Shown here: positions 1 to 7,592 of the stretch, piece by piece
Position numbering within the stretch: position 1 is the first letter of the stretch
How the letters are laid out: every line of letters starts with the position of its first letter
Assembly (NCBI RefSeq): GCF_002160985.1
Contig: NZ_NFLQ01000004.1
Span: 124,001 to 188,000, forward strand
Direction of reading: 5' to 3'
DNA: 64,000 nucleotides
DNA from: Lachnoclostridium sp. An118
GTDB lineage: Bacteria; Bacillota; Clostridia; Lachnospirales; Lachnospiraceae
Made by a program: the position numbers and the translations under genes
Notes under the pieces: model-generated
What the model was told of the DNA's origin: nothing
The model's input: the letters and a program-made list of their open reading frames with translations, nothing else
The model's database searches: none

Positions 1-709
1 GGAATACATGGTCTGCAAAATAGGAATCTCCTGCAAAACTGACGGTATAGGTATAGCGGGTAAAGGTCACGGTTTCCGTCTGGGGCGTTTCCCCCTCTGC
101 GGCTTCTGTCTCCACTTCCACAGAGACGGTTTCCTCCGTTACGTCATATGAAAAAAGCCCATCCTTATTCTCACGGATCAGGCTTTTGAGTTTCTCTATA
201 TTGATATTCTCATAATCATCCTGGCTGGCGCAGAACTGGGAGATCAAGAGATGCGCATTGACCGCTATGGTTGACTCATAGGGATCTACGATCTGTACGG
301 TGGAGCCTTCCGGAAGAGAGGCAATGGCAGCGTTGATTTCTTCTAAAAGATCTGCATGGCTTTCTTCCAGTACCGCCACAATGGCTTGTCTGGCATTTTG
401 GATATTTTCATTGATCAGGGCGTTGCTGTTTAACGCACCGGTGTTTTCTGTCAGGGAGCCAAAGATCAGCCCAGGCAGCATCAGGATGAAAAGGACCGGA
501 AGCAACAGGAATCCCAGGATCACGGCTCCGGCTTTCAAAAGGGTATGCCGGTTGGCGATGACAGCACTGATAGCGGCTGTAAAGGGACCGGCTGCCGCAC
601 CTGCCACGGTTTTGGATAGATGTGCGGCGGTTTTCATGGCATGTAAGTGGGAGGCTGCACTGGTGCCTACATCAACAGCTTCCCCAAGACCGGAGCTTTG
701 CTCCGCCAT
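1..709 (-). CDS. Conjugal transfer cell-wall hydrolase-like protein (partial)
   Basis: This gene runs off the left edge, so only its first 236 codons are present. It starts with ATG at 709, directly abutting the stop of the upstream gene. Translation gives a soluble N-terminus rich in Ala (MAEQSSGLGEAVDVG), one strong membrane helix at about residues 60-85 (LLKAGAVILGFLLLPVLFIL), then an extracytoplasmic region. This matches the N-terminus of the CD1108-like lysozyme/C40 peptidase proteins that open peptidoglycan during transfer of Clostridium-type conjugative elements; the catalytic part would lie outside the window. The family assignment rests on position after the VirB6-like gene and on the N-terminal layout, not on a catalytic motif. 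Confidence 0.6.
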   Translation of the reverse strand, partial: MAEQSSGLGEAVDVGTSAASHLHAMKTAAHLSKTVAGAAAGPFTAAISAVIANRHTLLKAGAVILGFLLLPVLFILMLPGLIFGSLTENTGALNSNALINENIQNARQAIVAVLEESHADLLEEINAAIASLPEGSTVQIVDPYESTIAVNAHLLISQFCASQDDYENINIEKLKSLIRENKDGLFSYDVTEETVSVEVETEAAEGETPQTETVTFTRYTYTVSFAGDSYFADHVF

Positions 710-1627
710 TTACATTTTATCCTTCCGCTGTGGTGCCGGCGGGAGCTTCTGGACAATGGATTCGTTGTAGGCGACTTTTCCATTGCCGGCGTCATACGGC
801 GTTTTCTCCACGGTATCCTGGGCGTACTGCTTATACCAGGCAGCGCCGTCCACGGACTGAACCGTTTCAAAACTGCCGTGAGTGGGGGCAGCATATTGCT
901 CGGCACTGTAAAGGGCAAATTCCCGGCTGGCTCCATTGGAGTTTTCCACGCCGGTCATGCGCCCGCCGCCGATCTCCATATTGGAATAGGTGGCGGCATC
1001 CGGGGCAGAAGCGTCGATTCCCATATAGGAGGCATAGGCTTTTGCCGCATCCTCCCCTTTGATGGAGCCGACCTGCCCGTAATTCCCATGAGCGATATTG
1101 CTGATGACGTTATTGGCAAAATCGCCGCCTTTTTTCAGGGAGGACTGGTAGAGCATGTTCCCCACGCTGGCGCCTTCTGAGTAATGTGTAGCTGCATTGA
1201 CTGCTTCCCGCTGCACCTGGCGGCCCACTGCTCCGGCAAGACCGCCGGATAGGAAGCTGCCTCCTACCGCTGCACTGCCAGGCGAGGATGCACGGCGGTA
1301 GCCACCGCCTCCCCGGTATCCGTGGAAGGCTCCGGTCAGCCCACGGCCTGCGATCAAGAGTTCTGCCATCATGTTTCCGCCTGTGTTTCCCACGTTAATG
1401 CCTAATGAAGCCATAAAGCTGTCGATCTTCTGGGAAACCTTGAGGAACGCAATCGCACAGAGGAACCAGATGAAGATGTTCCCCGTGACGGCTTCCTTTC
1501 CCTGAGACGCTACGGCTTCTTCTACCTGGGCTTCTGTCAGGTCTGCTGCGAAAGCAGGCATGGCGGTAAAGAATACCAGGCAGGTGACCAGGACTATGCC
1601 GCTCAGGACTATGTTCTTATATTTCAT
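710..1627 (-). CDS. Signal-peptide membrane protein of the transfer apparatus
   Basis: The protein has 305 residues. I chose the ATG at 1627 (MKYKNIVLSG) because AAAGGAGGAG precedes it; the open frame extends upstream inside the VirB6-like gene. Residues 1-28 form a clear signal peptide ending AFA-ADL. A second hydrophobic segment (GNIFIWFLCAIAFLKVSQ) follows at about 45-65. The rest is Gly/Ala-rich with a GYRGGGGYRRASS stretch near 115, typical of the poorly conserved protein encoded between VirB6-like and hydrolase genes in these elements. It probably sits in the membrane as an accessory part of the type IV secretion channel. No enzymatic motif is visible. Confidence 0.6.
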   Translation of the reverse strand: MKYKNIVLSGIVLVTCLVFFTAMPAFAADLTEAQVEEAVASQGKEAVTGNIFIWFLCAIAFLKVSQKIDSFMASLGINVGNTGGNMMAELLIAGRGLTGAFHGYRGGGGYRRASSPGSAAVGGSFLSGGLAGAVGRQVQREAVNAATHYSEGASVGNMLYQSSLKKGGDFANNVISNIAHGNYGQVGSIKGEDAAKAYASYMGIDASAPDAATYSNMEIGGGRMTGVENSNGASREFALYSAEQYAAPTHGSFETVQSVDGAAWYKQYAQDTVEKTPYDAGNGKVAYNESIVQKLPPAPQRKDKM

Positions 1628-1641
1628 GTCTCCTCCTTTCT

Positions 1642-2352
1642 TCAGAGTGATAACGGGTTTGCGAGGAAGGTGCCGACCATGCTGGTGAAAAGACGCAGGC
1701 ACCAGGCATTCATCAAAAGCAGGAAGAACTGTCCGCCCAACATCCGGCACCAGGATTTGAAGATGTTCCCGGTGGCCTGGGATGCGCCGGTAGCAAAAGC
1801 AACTGGGGCGGTGTAGACCAGCACCCCTAGAAGGATGTAGCGTTCCGCTGCTTCAAACAGGAGCTTGATGTAATTCCAGGCTAGGATCAACACCAGGATC
1901 AGTGCGATGATGGCCACCGCTCCATTGGCACACACGCCCAGGATGACGGTAATCACGGAATTGAAGCTGGCGAAGTCCAAAGAGGGAAGCTCTTCTGTCA
2001 GAATCCAGTCATAAGGCTTTCCGGCGATACCAAGAAGCAGGTTTACAATGTCTTCCGCATAAAAGGCCAGGAAGATAAAAAGAAAGGAACGGATCGACAG
2101 CTTTATGGGATCCTCTGCTTCGATTCCAGCACCCATGAAGTAGTTCTTGAAAAGCTGCCACACCCAGTTTAAGAGGATGAGGCCAAGTGCCAGTGCCAGG
2201 AATACATCGTACATCGTTTCTGCGGCTGGAAAATAGCGCAGGAAGGTATCCATGGAGCAGCCAAGTGCCCCAAGTACGGAAGTGGTGATCAGGTCCAGGA
2301 TATTCATGACCTGTTCGGCAATCCATTCCACAATCCCGTCCAAGATTCCCAT
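1642..2352 (-). CDS. VirB6-like polytopic membrane protein (CD0415/CD1112 type)
   Basis: The 236-residue protein has an amphipathic N-terminus (MGILDGIVEWIAEQVMNILD) followed by about five hydrophobic segments (near residues 48-65, 88-105, 130-165, 172-190 and 205-225). This is the usual size and topology of the short VirB6/TrbL-type channel protein of Gram-positive conjugative elements, which forms the inner-membrane pore of the mating channel. AAAGGAGG lies 8 bases before the start. It is encoded 18 bp after the VirB2-like gene, and its 3' end lies 14 bp before the next gene, so the four genes form one minus-strand transfer operon. Confidence 0.75.
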   Translation of the reverse strand: MGILDGIVEWIAEQVMNILDLITTSVLGALGCSMDTFLRYFPAAETMYDVFLALALGLILLNWVWQLFKNYFMGAGIEAEDPIKLSIRSFLFIFLAFYAEDIVNLLLGIAGKPYDWILTEELPSLDFASFNSVITVILGVCANGAVAIIALILVLILAWNYIKLLFEAAERYILLGVLVYTAPVAFATGASQATGNIFKSWCRMLGGQFFLLLMNAWCLRLFTSMVGTFLANPLSL

Positions 2353-2370
2353 GTGAACGCCTCCTTTCCG

Positions 2371-2763
2371 TTATCCATTCCATTTGCCATCAGCGAAGAA
2401 CGGGGTGATATATGCCATGATAAATCCCAGCCCATTTAGGATCGCCCATGTAATGATGATCCGCTTCAGCCAGGCACGGCTTTCATCCACGGTCTTGCCG
2501 GATTTGGAGAAATTCATTAAAAGCAGTGCGACGGATGCGGTTACAACAGCGGCAATGGTGGATATGAGGACAATCTGGTTATAGACATCCTTCATGATCT
2601 CGCTGGCTTTATCCCATAAAGTGGTATTGGCAGCTAAAACCGGCTGGATATTCGTTAACAGGAGCGTAAAAATAAGGAAGGCTGCATACAGATACTTTCC
2701 ATAGCAGATTGTCCGTTTTTTCTCCTTCTTCTCCGGCGAAGAGTTTACAGGTAACTGTCTCAT
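2371..2763 (-). CDS. VirB2/TrbC-like small membrane protein of the transfer apparatus
   Basis: A 130-residue protein preceded by GAAGGAGGTC. It has a charged N-terminus, a signal-like hydrophobic segment at about 25-45 ending QPVLAANTT, and two more hydrophobic stretches (IVLISTIAAVVTASVALLLMN and RIIITWAILNGLGFIMAYI) separated by a short basic loop. Two closely spaced helices after a cleavable leader is the pilin/VirB2 layout, and the position directly before the VirB6-like gene fits. It is the first gene of the transfer operon on this strand. Pilin function is inferred from topology only. Confidence 0.65.
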   Translation of the reverse strand: MRQLPVNSSPEKKEKKRTICYGKYLYAAFLIFTLLLTNIQPVLAANTTLWDKASEIMKDVYNQIVLISTIAAVVTASVALLLMNFSKSGKTVDESRAWLKRIIITWAILNGLGFIMAYITPFFADGKWNG

Positions 2764-3131
2764 GTATGACCTCCTTCATTGATTTTGAAAAACGGACGGG
2801 AAAAAATTCCCGCCCGCGCTTATAGTTTTCCGCCTCATAAAGCAAAAGCAGCCCGGTCAATACGGACTGCTTCTGTAAAGGGATACAATATGAAGTTGTG
2901 GAAAAGAAGCCTCCTTTCCATGCGTGAAAAAACGCAGCCATTCCCAAGCGGGAGGCTGCCGCCTGGGATGCCTGCGTCTTCTCTGCATATAATTTTGACA
3001 ATACCTATTTTATCATGGGGACATTTACGGTACAATCGCAAAACCCTGCCAGTTTTGTGCAGAATCAAGAAAAATTTGTGACATTTTTCCGGGAAAGTAT
3101 CTTTTGGAAAAAAGAAAACAGACGGGAGAGG
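2764..3131. other. Leader of the transfer operon, no gene recognised
   Basis: These 368 bases hold no convincing coding sequence; overlapping frames here show no family resemblance and lack good start signals. On the minus strand the region carries two GC-rich hairpins, each followed by T residues (listed separately), ahead of the VirB2-like gene, so transcription into the transfer operon may be attenuated here. Confidence 0.5.
2787..2818 (-). terminator. Hairpin with T-run upstream of the VirB2-like gene
   Basis: On the minus strand CGGGCGGGAA, a short T-rich loop and TTCCCGTCCG form a stem of about ten pairs with one mismatch, followed by TTTTTC. It sits 24 bp before the VirB2-like start codon. 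A second, weaker hairpin (AGCAGTCCG / CGGGCTGCT, then TTTTGC) lies at 2847-2871. Together they look like a leader terminator pair controlling entry into the transfer operon. Confidence 0.5.
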
Positions 3132-3389
3132 CTATTGATCCGTATCGGGAAGCTGGATATTCCGGAAGAAGGTGTTGAAGTCTACACGAAAAATCTTTGC
3201 CAACCCAACAAGGACCGAGATGCGGATACTGTATGTACCGCCTTCTATCTGAGAGTAGATGCTGCGGGTGATGTCCAGATCCATAAGCTGGAGTTTTGAT
3301 ACGACCTGCTCCTGTGTAAGATGCCGCTCCATGCGCAAAGAGCGGATCGTGCTGCCAATCTCCATATCTTGTTTGAATTTCTGGTCCAT
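3132..3389 (-). CDS. XRE-family DNA-binding regulator, short
   Basis: An 85-residue single-domain protein. Residues 10-70 read as an XRE helix-turn-helix (IGSTIRSLRMERHLTQEQVVSKL ... ITRSIYSQIEGG), the same fold as lambda Cro/CI. GGAGG precedes the ATG. Two near-identical palindromes lie upstream at 3467-3485 and 3520-3539, making autoregulation likely. Position between the transfer operon and the cargo suggests that it controls element genes. The target genes are inferred. Confidence 0.75.
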   Translation of the reverse strand: MDQKFKQDMEIGSTIRSLRMERHLTQEQVVSKLQLMDLDITRSIYSQIEGGTYSIRISVLVGLAKIFRVDFNTFFRNIQLPDTDQ

Positions 3390-3466
3390 AGCGGCATCCG
3401 CCTCCTTCCCTGTAATCTGCTTCGGCTGGTCTGTGCGCAGGGTTACCGAATCTTCCTGCCGGGGTA

Positions 3467-3539
3467 TTGCAATGTATCCGTTGCACTTTCCTTGATTTTA
3501 CCGTTTGTTCCGGCTATAATTGCAATGAATACATTGCAA
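3467..3539. promoter_or_regulatory. Two related palindromic operators and a plus-strand promoter
   Basis: The perfect palindrome TTGCAATG-AATA-CATTGCAA occupies 3520-3539; a close copy, TTGCAATG-TATC-CGTTGCA, occupies 3467-3485. They start 53 bp apart. A plus-strand promoter TTGATT (3492-3497), 17-bp spacer, TATAAT (3515-3520) lies between them, so the perfect copy covers its start point. It would transcribe antisense to the neighbouring regulator gene at 3568-3909. The likely ligand is one of the two adjacent XRE proteins. Confidence 0.6.
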
Positions 3540-3540
3540 A

Positions 3541-3564
3541 CAAAAACAGGGCGTCTCTGCCCTG
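3541..3564 (-). terminator. Intrinsic terminator of the upstream XRE gene
   Basis: On the minus strand CAGGGC-AGAGAC-GCCCTG is followed by TTTTTG, four bases after the stop codon of the regulator at 3568-3909. Confidence 0.7.
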
Positions 3565-3567
3565 CCA

Positions 3568-3909
3568 TTAGTCCAGCTTTTCTATAAGGGATGCTTTAGA
3601 AAGAAGGGTCTGGATCTTCTGAATCGTTAAGTCATCCAGTGAAGCAGCATACCGGGCAAGCTCCAGCGCTGCCGGGGATACCGCATCATTTTGTGTCTTG
3701 TTTAAGAGCCAGTGATCCAGGGAGAGGCTGAAGTTTTTTGCCAGGAGTACGGCAATCTCCAAAGATGGGAGCTGCTGTCCACGTTCAATCTTCGTATAAT
3801 AAGAATAGGATATACCTGCTTTTTCTGCGGCATACTCCTGGGTGTATCCGAGTTGGAGCCGCCGTTCCTTCAGGATTCTGCCAATCCGCCTGAGTTCCGT
3901 TTGTTCCAT
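3568..3909 (-). CDS. XRE-family transcriptional regulator
   Basis: The protein has 113 residues from the ATG at 3909 (MEQTELRRIG), preceded by a G-rich ribosome-binding site; an in-frame ATG eight codons earlier has no such site. Residues 6-62 are a textbook HTH_3 domain (IGRILKERRLQLGYTQEYAAEKAGISYSYYTKIERGQQLPSLEIAVLLAK). The C-terminal 45 residues are helical and may dimerise. It is divergent from the plus-strand gene at 4041, with inverted repeats between them, so it probably represses that unit and itself. Confidence 0.8.
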   Translation of the reverse strand: MEQTELRRIGRILKERRLQLGYTQEYAAEKAGISYSYYTKIERGQQLPSLEIAVLLAKNFSLSLDHWLLNKTQNDAVSPAALELARYAASLDDLTIQKIQTLLSKASLIEKLD

Positions 3910-3955
3910 GTTCTGTACACCCCCTTTCCACATGTGCCTTTATGGTAAAGCATGT

Positions 3956-4001
3956 ATAGTGTCTGTACCACACACTATTTATGCCCGTAACAAGCATAAA
4001 T
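3956..4001. promoter_or_regulatory. Inverted repeats between divergent genes
   Basis: Two overlapping dyads are visible: ATAGTGT / ACACTAT (arms 3956-3962 and 3972-3978, 9-base gap) and ATTTATGC / GCATAAAT (arms 3977-3984 and 3994-4001, 9-base gap). They lie between the XRE regulator (minus) and the membrane protein at 4041 (plus), where an operator for the XRE protein would be expected. Equal gaps suggest the same binding geometry although the arm sequences differ. Confidence 0.5.
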
Positions 4002-4040
4002 AATGACTGTTGCAGACATAAATAAAGAGGGTAAAGAGAA

Positions 4041-4766
4041 ATGAAAAATGGGAAATATTATCGGATACGAAAAGAACTGGTCTGGGGGATGGGACTGCTG
4101 GCTGTACTCATCGCCTGCACTGGAATTTTTGGAGCAGTGAAAAGATGGGGGGAAAGCCATACGGACAAGGTTTTGACGGAGCGAAAGGTACTGGCAGAGG
4201 CTGCTTCAGAACTGGAAGATCCAGAAAACTGCTATCTGTGTGGTACTGCCCCGGAGAGCCTTATGGGATATTTCCGGCAGTTTGATGATCTTGGCGTGAT
4301 CTGCGTCAATCAATGGTATGTGCTGGATATGGGGATTCTTGGCCAGGATATACCTGATGGGGAGAAGAAAGGAACGAGAACTTCCATGACAGGAACCGGG
4401 GAAGGCGGAGATTTCTTTTCCAGCACCCAGACACCCTCCCGTGGAATTTCCACGGTGGAAGTCCGTTACGGGGAGGACAGCATCCTGGATGTGGAGAAGG
4501 CGAAAACCATTCTGTGCCAGAAGTGTCTGGATAAGCTGCTTTCTGTCATGGAAACCTATGGCCCGGAAGGGGAAGAACCAAAGCCCAGGGACCTGTGCCT
4601 GGTGGATTTTCAGACGATGGAACTGTATTCCCTGCAGGAGCAGTATACCAGCTACTACATCCGGGATTATTATGTGCGGCTGGATCAGACAGAGGACGGG
4701 ATGGAGATTGAGGCGGTTTATGCGCCGGAAAGAATTAGAGGGAACCTGCAGGATATACTGTCCTAG
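4041..4766 (+). CDS. Membrane-anchored protein with two CxxC motifs, unknown function
   Basis: A 241-residue protein with one N-terminal membrane helix (VWGMGLLAVLIACTGIFGAV, residues 14-33) and an otherwise extracytoplasmic body. It carries CYLCG near residue 65 and CQKC near residue 161, a pair of knuckles that could bind one zinc ion, separated by a Gly/Thr-rich stretch. I do not recognise the family. It starts the plus-strand cargo run and is followed 52 bp later by the HTH_16 gene, suggesting a shared transcript. Confidence 0.6.
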   Translation: MKNGKYYRIRKELVWGMGLLAVLIACTGIFGAVKRWGESHTDKVLTERKVLAEAASELEDPENCYLCGTAPESLMGYFRQFDDLGVICVNQWYVLDMGILGQDIPDGEKKGTRTSMTGTGEGGDFFSSTQTPSRGISTVEVRYGEDSILDVEKAKTILCQKCLDKLLSVMETYGPEGEEPKPRDLCLVDFQTMELYSLQEQYTSYYIRDYYVRLDQTEDGMEIEAVYAPERIRGNLQDILS

Positions 4767-4818
4767 TCGGTCAGGGTATGGTATGATAAGACTATCGAAA
4801 GCAAAGGAGCGAGATTTT

Positions 4819-5076
4819 GTGAAAGAACAGGAATGTACGTTGGAGCTGCATACAATAGAAGCGGCAGTAGCCGGGGAAACATGGGCGCTCGAAGAAGTGC
4901 TGGAATATTATGGAGACTATATTGAAAAAATGTCGACTTTGAATGAAGAACAGCCAGATGGAAGCGTAAAAAAGTATGTAGACGAGGACCTGAAGCAAGA
5001 GATCATTTTGAAGCTGCTGGAGGAGATTCCGAAGTTTCCGCTGGAGGAAGCGAAGAAACAGGCTGCGGAGGAATGA
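4819..5076 (+). CDS. HTH_16-type small protein of conjugative transposons
   Basis: An 85-residue acidic helical protein starting with GTG at 4819, with AAAGGAG 10 bases before it; an ATG at 4783 in the same frame has a poor site. The sequence IEAAVAGETWALEEVLEYYGDYIEKMS followed by DEDLKQEIILKLLEEIPKF is the pattern of the short helix-turn-helix proteins found in Tn916-like elements, related to the start of sigma factors. These act as regulators or recombination accessory factors in such elements. Here it marks the last ordinary element gene before the AT-rich cargo. Confidence 0.65.
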   Translation: MKEQECTLELHTIEAAVAGETWALEEVLEYYGDYIEKMSTLNEEQPDGSVKKYVDEDLKQEIILKLLEEIPKFPLEEAKKQAAEE

Positions 5077-5082
5077 GAAGGA

Positions 5083-5902
5083 AAATTGGAATTTACAGAG
5101 GAGACTGGCTATGGTAGGAATCTACGATTGCTTTGGCTATGGTGGAAGTTTTGATGTGCCTTTTGAAGAAAGATACAGATTAATAAAGATGGCTGGATTT
5201 GATTGTGTGATGTTATGGTGGAGTGACAAATTCGGAAGGGGTGCAGGATACCAAGAGGATGTCAGTTTGGCAAAAAAAGCCGGATTAGAAATAGAGAATA
5301 TGCACACTCCAGTCCATGGACAGAATTTTTTATCATCAGATGATTTGGAGGGAGAAAATGTCTATGAAACATATTTTCGGTGTGTAGAAGATTGTGCTGT
5401 CTTTCATATACCCACAATGGTGATTCATTTGCCCGCTGACCAATATCCAGTTAATGAACTGGGGTTAAAAAGATTGGAAAAGATTATTCATAAGGCGGAA
5501 GATGAAGAGATTCAAATTGCCTTTGAAAATTTAAGTAATATAAATAATCTGGATAGAGTATTAAATGCTTTCCAGTCAAAATTTGTAGGTTACTGTTATG
5601 ACAGCTGTCATCATCAAAACTATGCTCCAGATATTGATCTGCTGAACAAGTACGGAAATCGTTTAATGGCGTTACATTTGCAGGATAATGGTGGGAAGCA
5701 TAATCAGCATCAGCTTCCTTTTGATGGTGATATTGATTGGAAAGATGTCATGAGGAAGATAACGCTCACAGGCTATCAAGGCGCAACAACGCTGGAGCCT
5801 ATGAACTGGGATTATGAAGATTTATCTATTCAGGAATTTTTAGCTTGTGCATATCAAAGAGTAAAGAGGTTAGATGATATGAGAAACCTGTAATTCCAAT
5901 TT
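5083..5902. repeat. Imperfect inverted repeats flanking the isomerase gene
   Basis: AAATTGGAATTTACAG at 5083-5098 and its near-perfect inverse CTGTAATTCCAATTT at 5888-5902 (one T missing) bracket the single gene at 5111-5893. The right copy overlaps the stop codon. A further direct copy of AAATTGGAATTT lies at 7557-7568 before the last hydrolase gene. Related TTCC-purine-purine-TT sequences occur within 2 bases of the stops of the next two cargo genes (6725 and 7534). Confidence 0.6.
5111..5893 (+). CDS. Sugar-phosphate isomerase/epimerase-like TIM-barrel protein
   Basis: The 260-residue protein matches the AP-endonuclease-2 / xylose-isomerase-like TIM-barrel family. Visible metal-site signatures are ENMHTPVHG (residues 56-64), MVIHLP (about 100), FENLSN (the conserved Glu, about 138), YDSCHHQN (Asp-His pair, about 160) and ALHLQDN (about 193), ending with an LEPMNWDYED acidic motif. 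Such enzymes isomerise or epimerise sugars using a divalent metal. GAGGAG precedes the ATG. It is visibly AT-richer than the transfer genes and is framed by inverted repeats, so it is probably imported cargo. The substrate cannot be told from sequence. Confidence 0.75.
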   Translation: MVGIYDCFGYGGSFDVPFEERYRLIKMAGFDCVMLWWSDKFGRGAGYQEDVSLAKKAGLEIENMHTPVHGQNFLSSDDLEGENVYETYFRCVEDCAVFHIPTMVIHLPADQYPVNELGLKRLEKIIHKAEDEEIQIAFENLSNINNLDRVLNAFQSKFVGYCYDSCHHQNYAPDIDLLNKYGNRLMALHLQDNGGKHNQHQLPFDGDIDWKDVMRKITLTGYQGATTLEPMNWDYEDLSIQEFLACAYQRVKRLDDMRNL

Positions 5903-5975
5903 ATTGTGAAGCTGAACAGAGCGATAAATCCTAAGTTGTAGAACAGAGAATTGAAAGTTGTGGAGGTTTTGTATA

Positions 5976-6722
5976 ATGGAATATATTAAGGTTACGAACG
6001 AAAATATTGAAAAAGAGCATATATGCTGTGCTATTTCTAATAACAATGATATTCAAGTATCTTCCAAAAAAGCATGGTTGTCAGAACGATTTGGGGATGG
6101 TTTAGTTTTTCTCAAAAGCACGGAAAGAGGAAAATGTTTTATTGAATATATCCCTGCTGAAAAAGCATGGAATCCGATTTCAGCCGATGGATATATGTAT
6201 ATTGATTGTCTATGGGTTGCGGGTTCGTTTAAAGGGCATGGTTATTCGTCAGATTTATTGAATGCTTGTATTGAAGATAGTAAAAATAAAGGGAAAAAGG
6301 GATTGTGCATTTTAGCAGCGGCAAAGAAAAAAACCTTTTTGGCAGATCCTAAATTTCTGAAGTATAAGGGATTTCGAGTTTGTGATGAAGCCGATAATGG
6401 TATTCAATTATGGTATTTACCGTTTGTCGAAAATGCAACATTACCACAATTCAAAGAATGTGCGAAACATCCCCACACTGACGAAATGGGCTATGTTTTA
6501 TATTATACAAGTCAATGCCCGTTTAATGCGAAGTATGTCCCTGTAATTGAGAGGATTGCAAAAGAAAAATCAATACAATTTAAAGCTATTCACTTGCAGA
6601 GTAAAGAAGAAGCCCAAAATGCTCCGACACCAATCACAACATACGCATTGTTCTTCGATGGCAACTATATTACGAATGAACAGATGAATGACAAGCGGTT
6701 TCTGAAATTATTGGAGAAGTAA
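5976..6722 (+). CDS. GNAT acetyltransferase with C-terminal YoaP domain
   Basis: The 248-residue protein is read from ATG 5976, ten bases after GGAGG. Residues 1-150 form a GNAT fold: IDCLWVAGSFKGHGYSSDLL (beta4 and the acetyl-CoA loop), then the KGLCILAAAKKKTFLADPKFLKYKGF motif. Residues 165-248 match the YoaP domain (GYVLYYTSQCPFNAKYVPVIE ... NAPTPITTYALFFDGNYIT), which looks thioredoxin-like with a single Cys. The substrate of YoaP-type enzymes is unknown to me. The gene shares the AT-rich composition of its neighbours, and a TTCCGGTT element begins 2 bases after its stop. Confidence 0.8.
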   Translation: MEYIKVTNENIEKEHICCAISNNNDIQVSSKKAWLSERFGDGLVFLKSTERGKCFIEYIPAEKAWNPISADGYMYIDCLWVAGSFKGHGYSSDLLNACIEDSKNKGKKGLCILAAAKKKTFLADPKFLKYKGFRVCDEADNGIQLWYLPFVENATLPQFKECAKHPHTDEMGYVLYYTSQCPFNAKYVPVIERIAKEKSIQFKAIHLQSKEEAQNAPTPITTYALFFDGNYITNEQMNDKRFLKLLEK

Positions 6723-6769
6723 AATTCCGGTTTGCTGAACTATCATTTTACCAAGAGAGAGGTGATATA

Positions 6770-7531
6770 ATGGCCTATTTTGAGTATCAGGGTAAATCTG
6801 TTTATTATGAAGAATACGGGCAAGGCGAACCACTTATTTTTTTACATGGTAATACAGCTTCCTCTAAAATGTCTGGACTTCTTATGCCACTGTATGCAGA
6901 AAAATTCAGATGTATTCTAATTGATTTTTTAGGTAATGGACAGTCAGACCGAGTAGAAAACTTTTCGCCAGATATGTGGTATGACGAAGCCTTGCAGACG
7001 ATTGCACTTGTCGAGCATTTACAATGTGGAAAAGTAAGTCTTATCGGAACAAGTGGTGGTGCATGGGTGGCAGTTAATGCAGCATTGGAACGCCCTGATC
7101 TGTTTCGGGCAGTCGTCGCAGACAGCTTTGACGGACGCACTCTTAATGACAACTTCGCCACTAACCTTTTGTCTGAACGGAAAGCGGCAAAAGAAGATAC
7201 ACAGTCAAGACAATTCTATGAATGGTGTCAAGGTGCGGATTGGGAAAGAATAGTTGATCTTGATACAGAAGCATTATTGCAATGTGCAGAGGAAAAACGT
7301 CCACTATTCCATAAACCATTGGAGGAATTAAAAACGCCTATTCTATTCATGGGAAGTAAAGAAGATGAAAGTTGCCGACATAACATAGAAGAAGAATACA
7401 AAGAAATGGCATCTATACTTCCTAGATCTTCTGTATATCTTTTCCAAAACGGAGGACATCCCTCCCTTTTTTCCAATGCTGAAAAGACTGCAGATGTAAT
7501 CTATAGTTTTATATTTCAGCAAGAACAGTAA
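6770..7531 (+). CDS. Alpha/beta hydrolase
   Basis: A 253-residue single-domain alpha/beta hydrolase. The oxyanion loop LIFLHGNTAS (about residue 27), nucleophile elbow LIGTSGGAW (Ser near 95), an acid following ILFMGSKEDE (near 200) and the catalytic His in QNGGHPS (near 231) form the expected triad. Such enzymes hydrolyse esters, lactones or haloalkanes; the sequence gives no substrate. It starts 47 bp after the acetyltransferase and lies in the same direction. A TTCCAGTT element follows its stop by 2 bases. Confidence 0.85.
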   Translation: MAYFEYQGKSVYYEEYGQGEPLIFLHGNTASSKMSGLLMPLYAEKFRCILIDFLGNGQSDRVENFSPDMWYDEALQTIALVEHLQCGKVSLIGTSGGAWVAVNAALERPDLFRAVVADSFDGRTLNDNFATNLLSERKAAKEDTQSRQFYEWCQGADWERIVDLDTEALLQCAEEKRPLFHKPLEELKTPILFMGSKEDESCRHNIEEEYKEMASILPRSSVYLFQNGGHPSLFSNAEKTADVIYSFIFQQEQ

Positions 7532-7592
7532 ACTTCCAGTTCGTATGACAAGTGATAAATTGGAATTTGTGTAAGCAAAGAGGGGGATTAAA

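Noticed and set aside
2609-3068. Minus-strand frames of 130 and 77 codons upstream of the VirB2-like gene
   Set aside because: One overlaps the VirB2-like gene in another frame, neither has a ribosome-binding site, and both cross hairpin structures.
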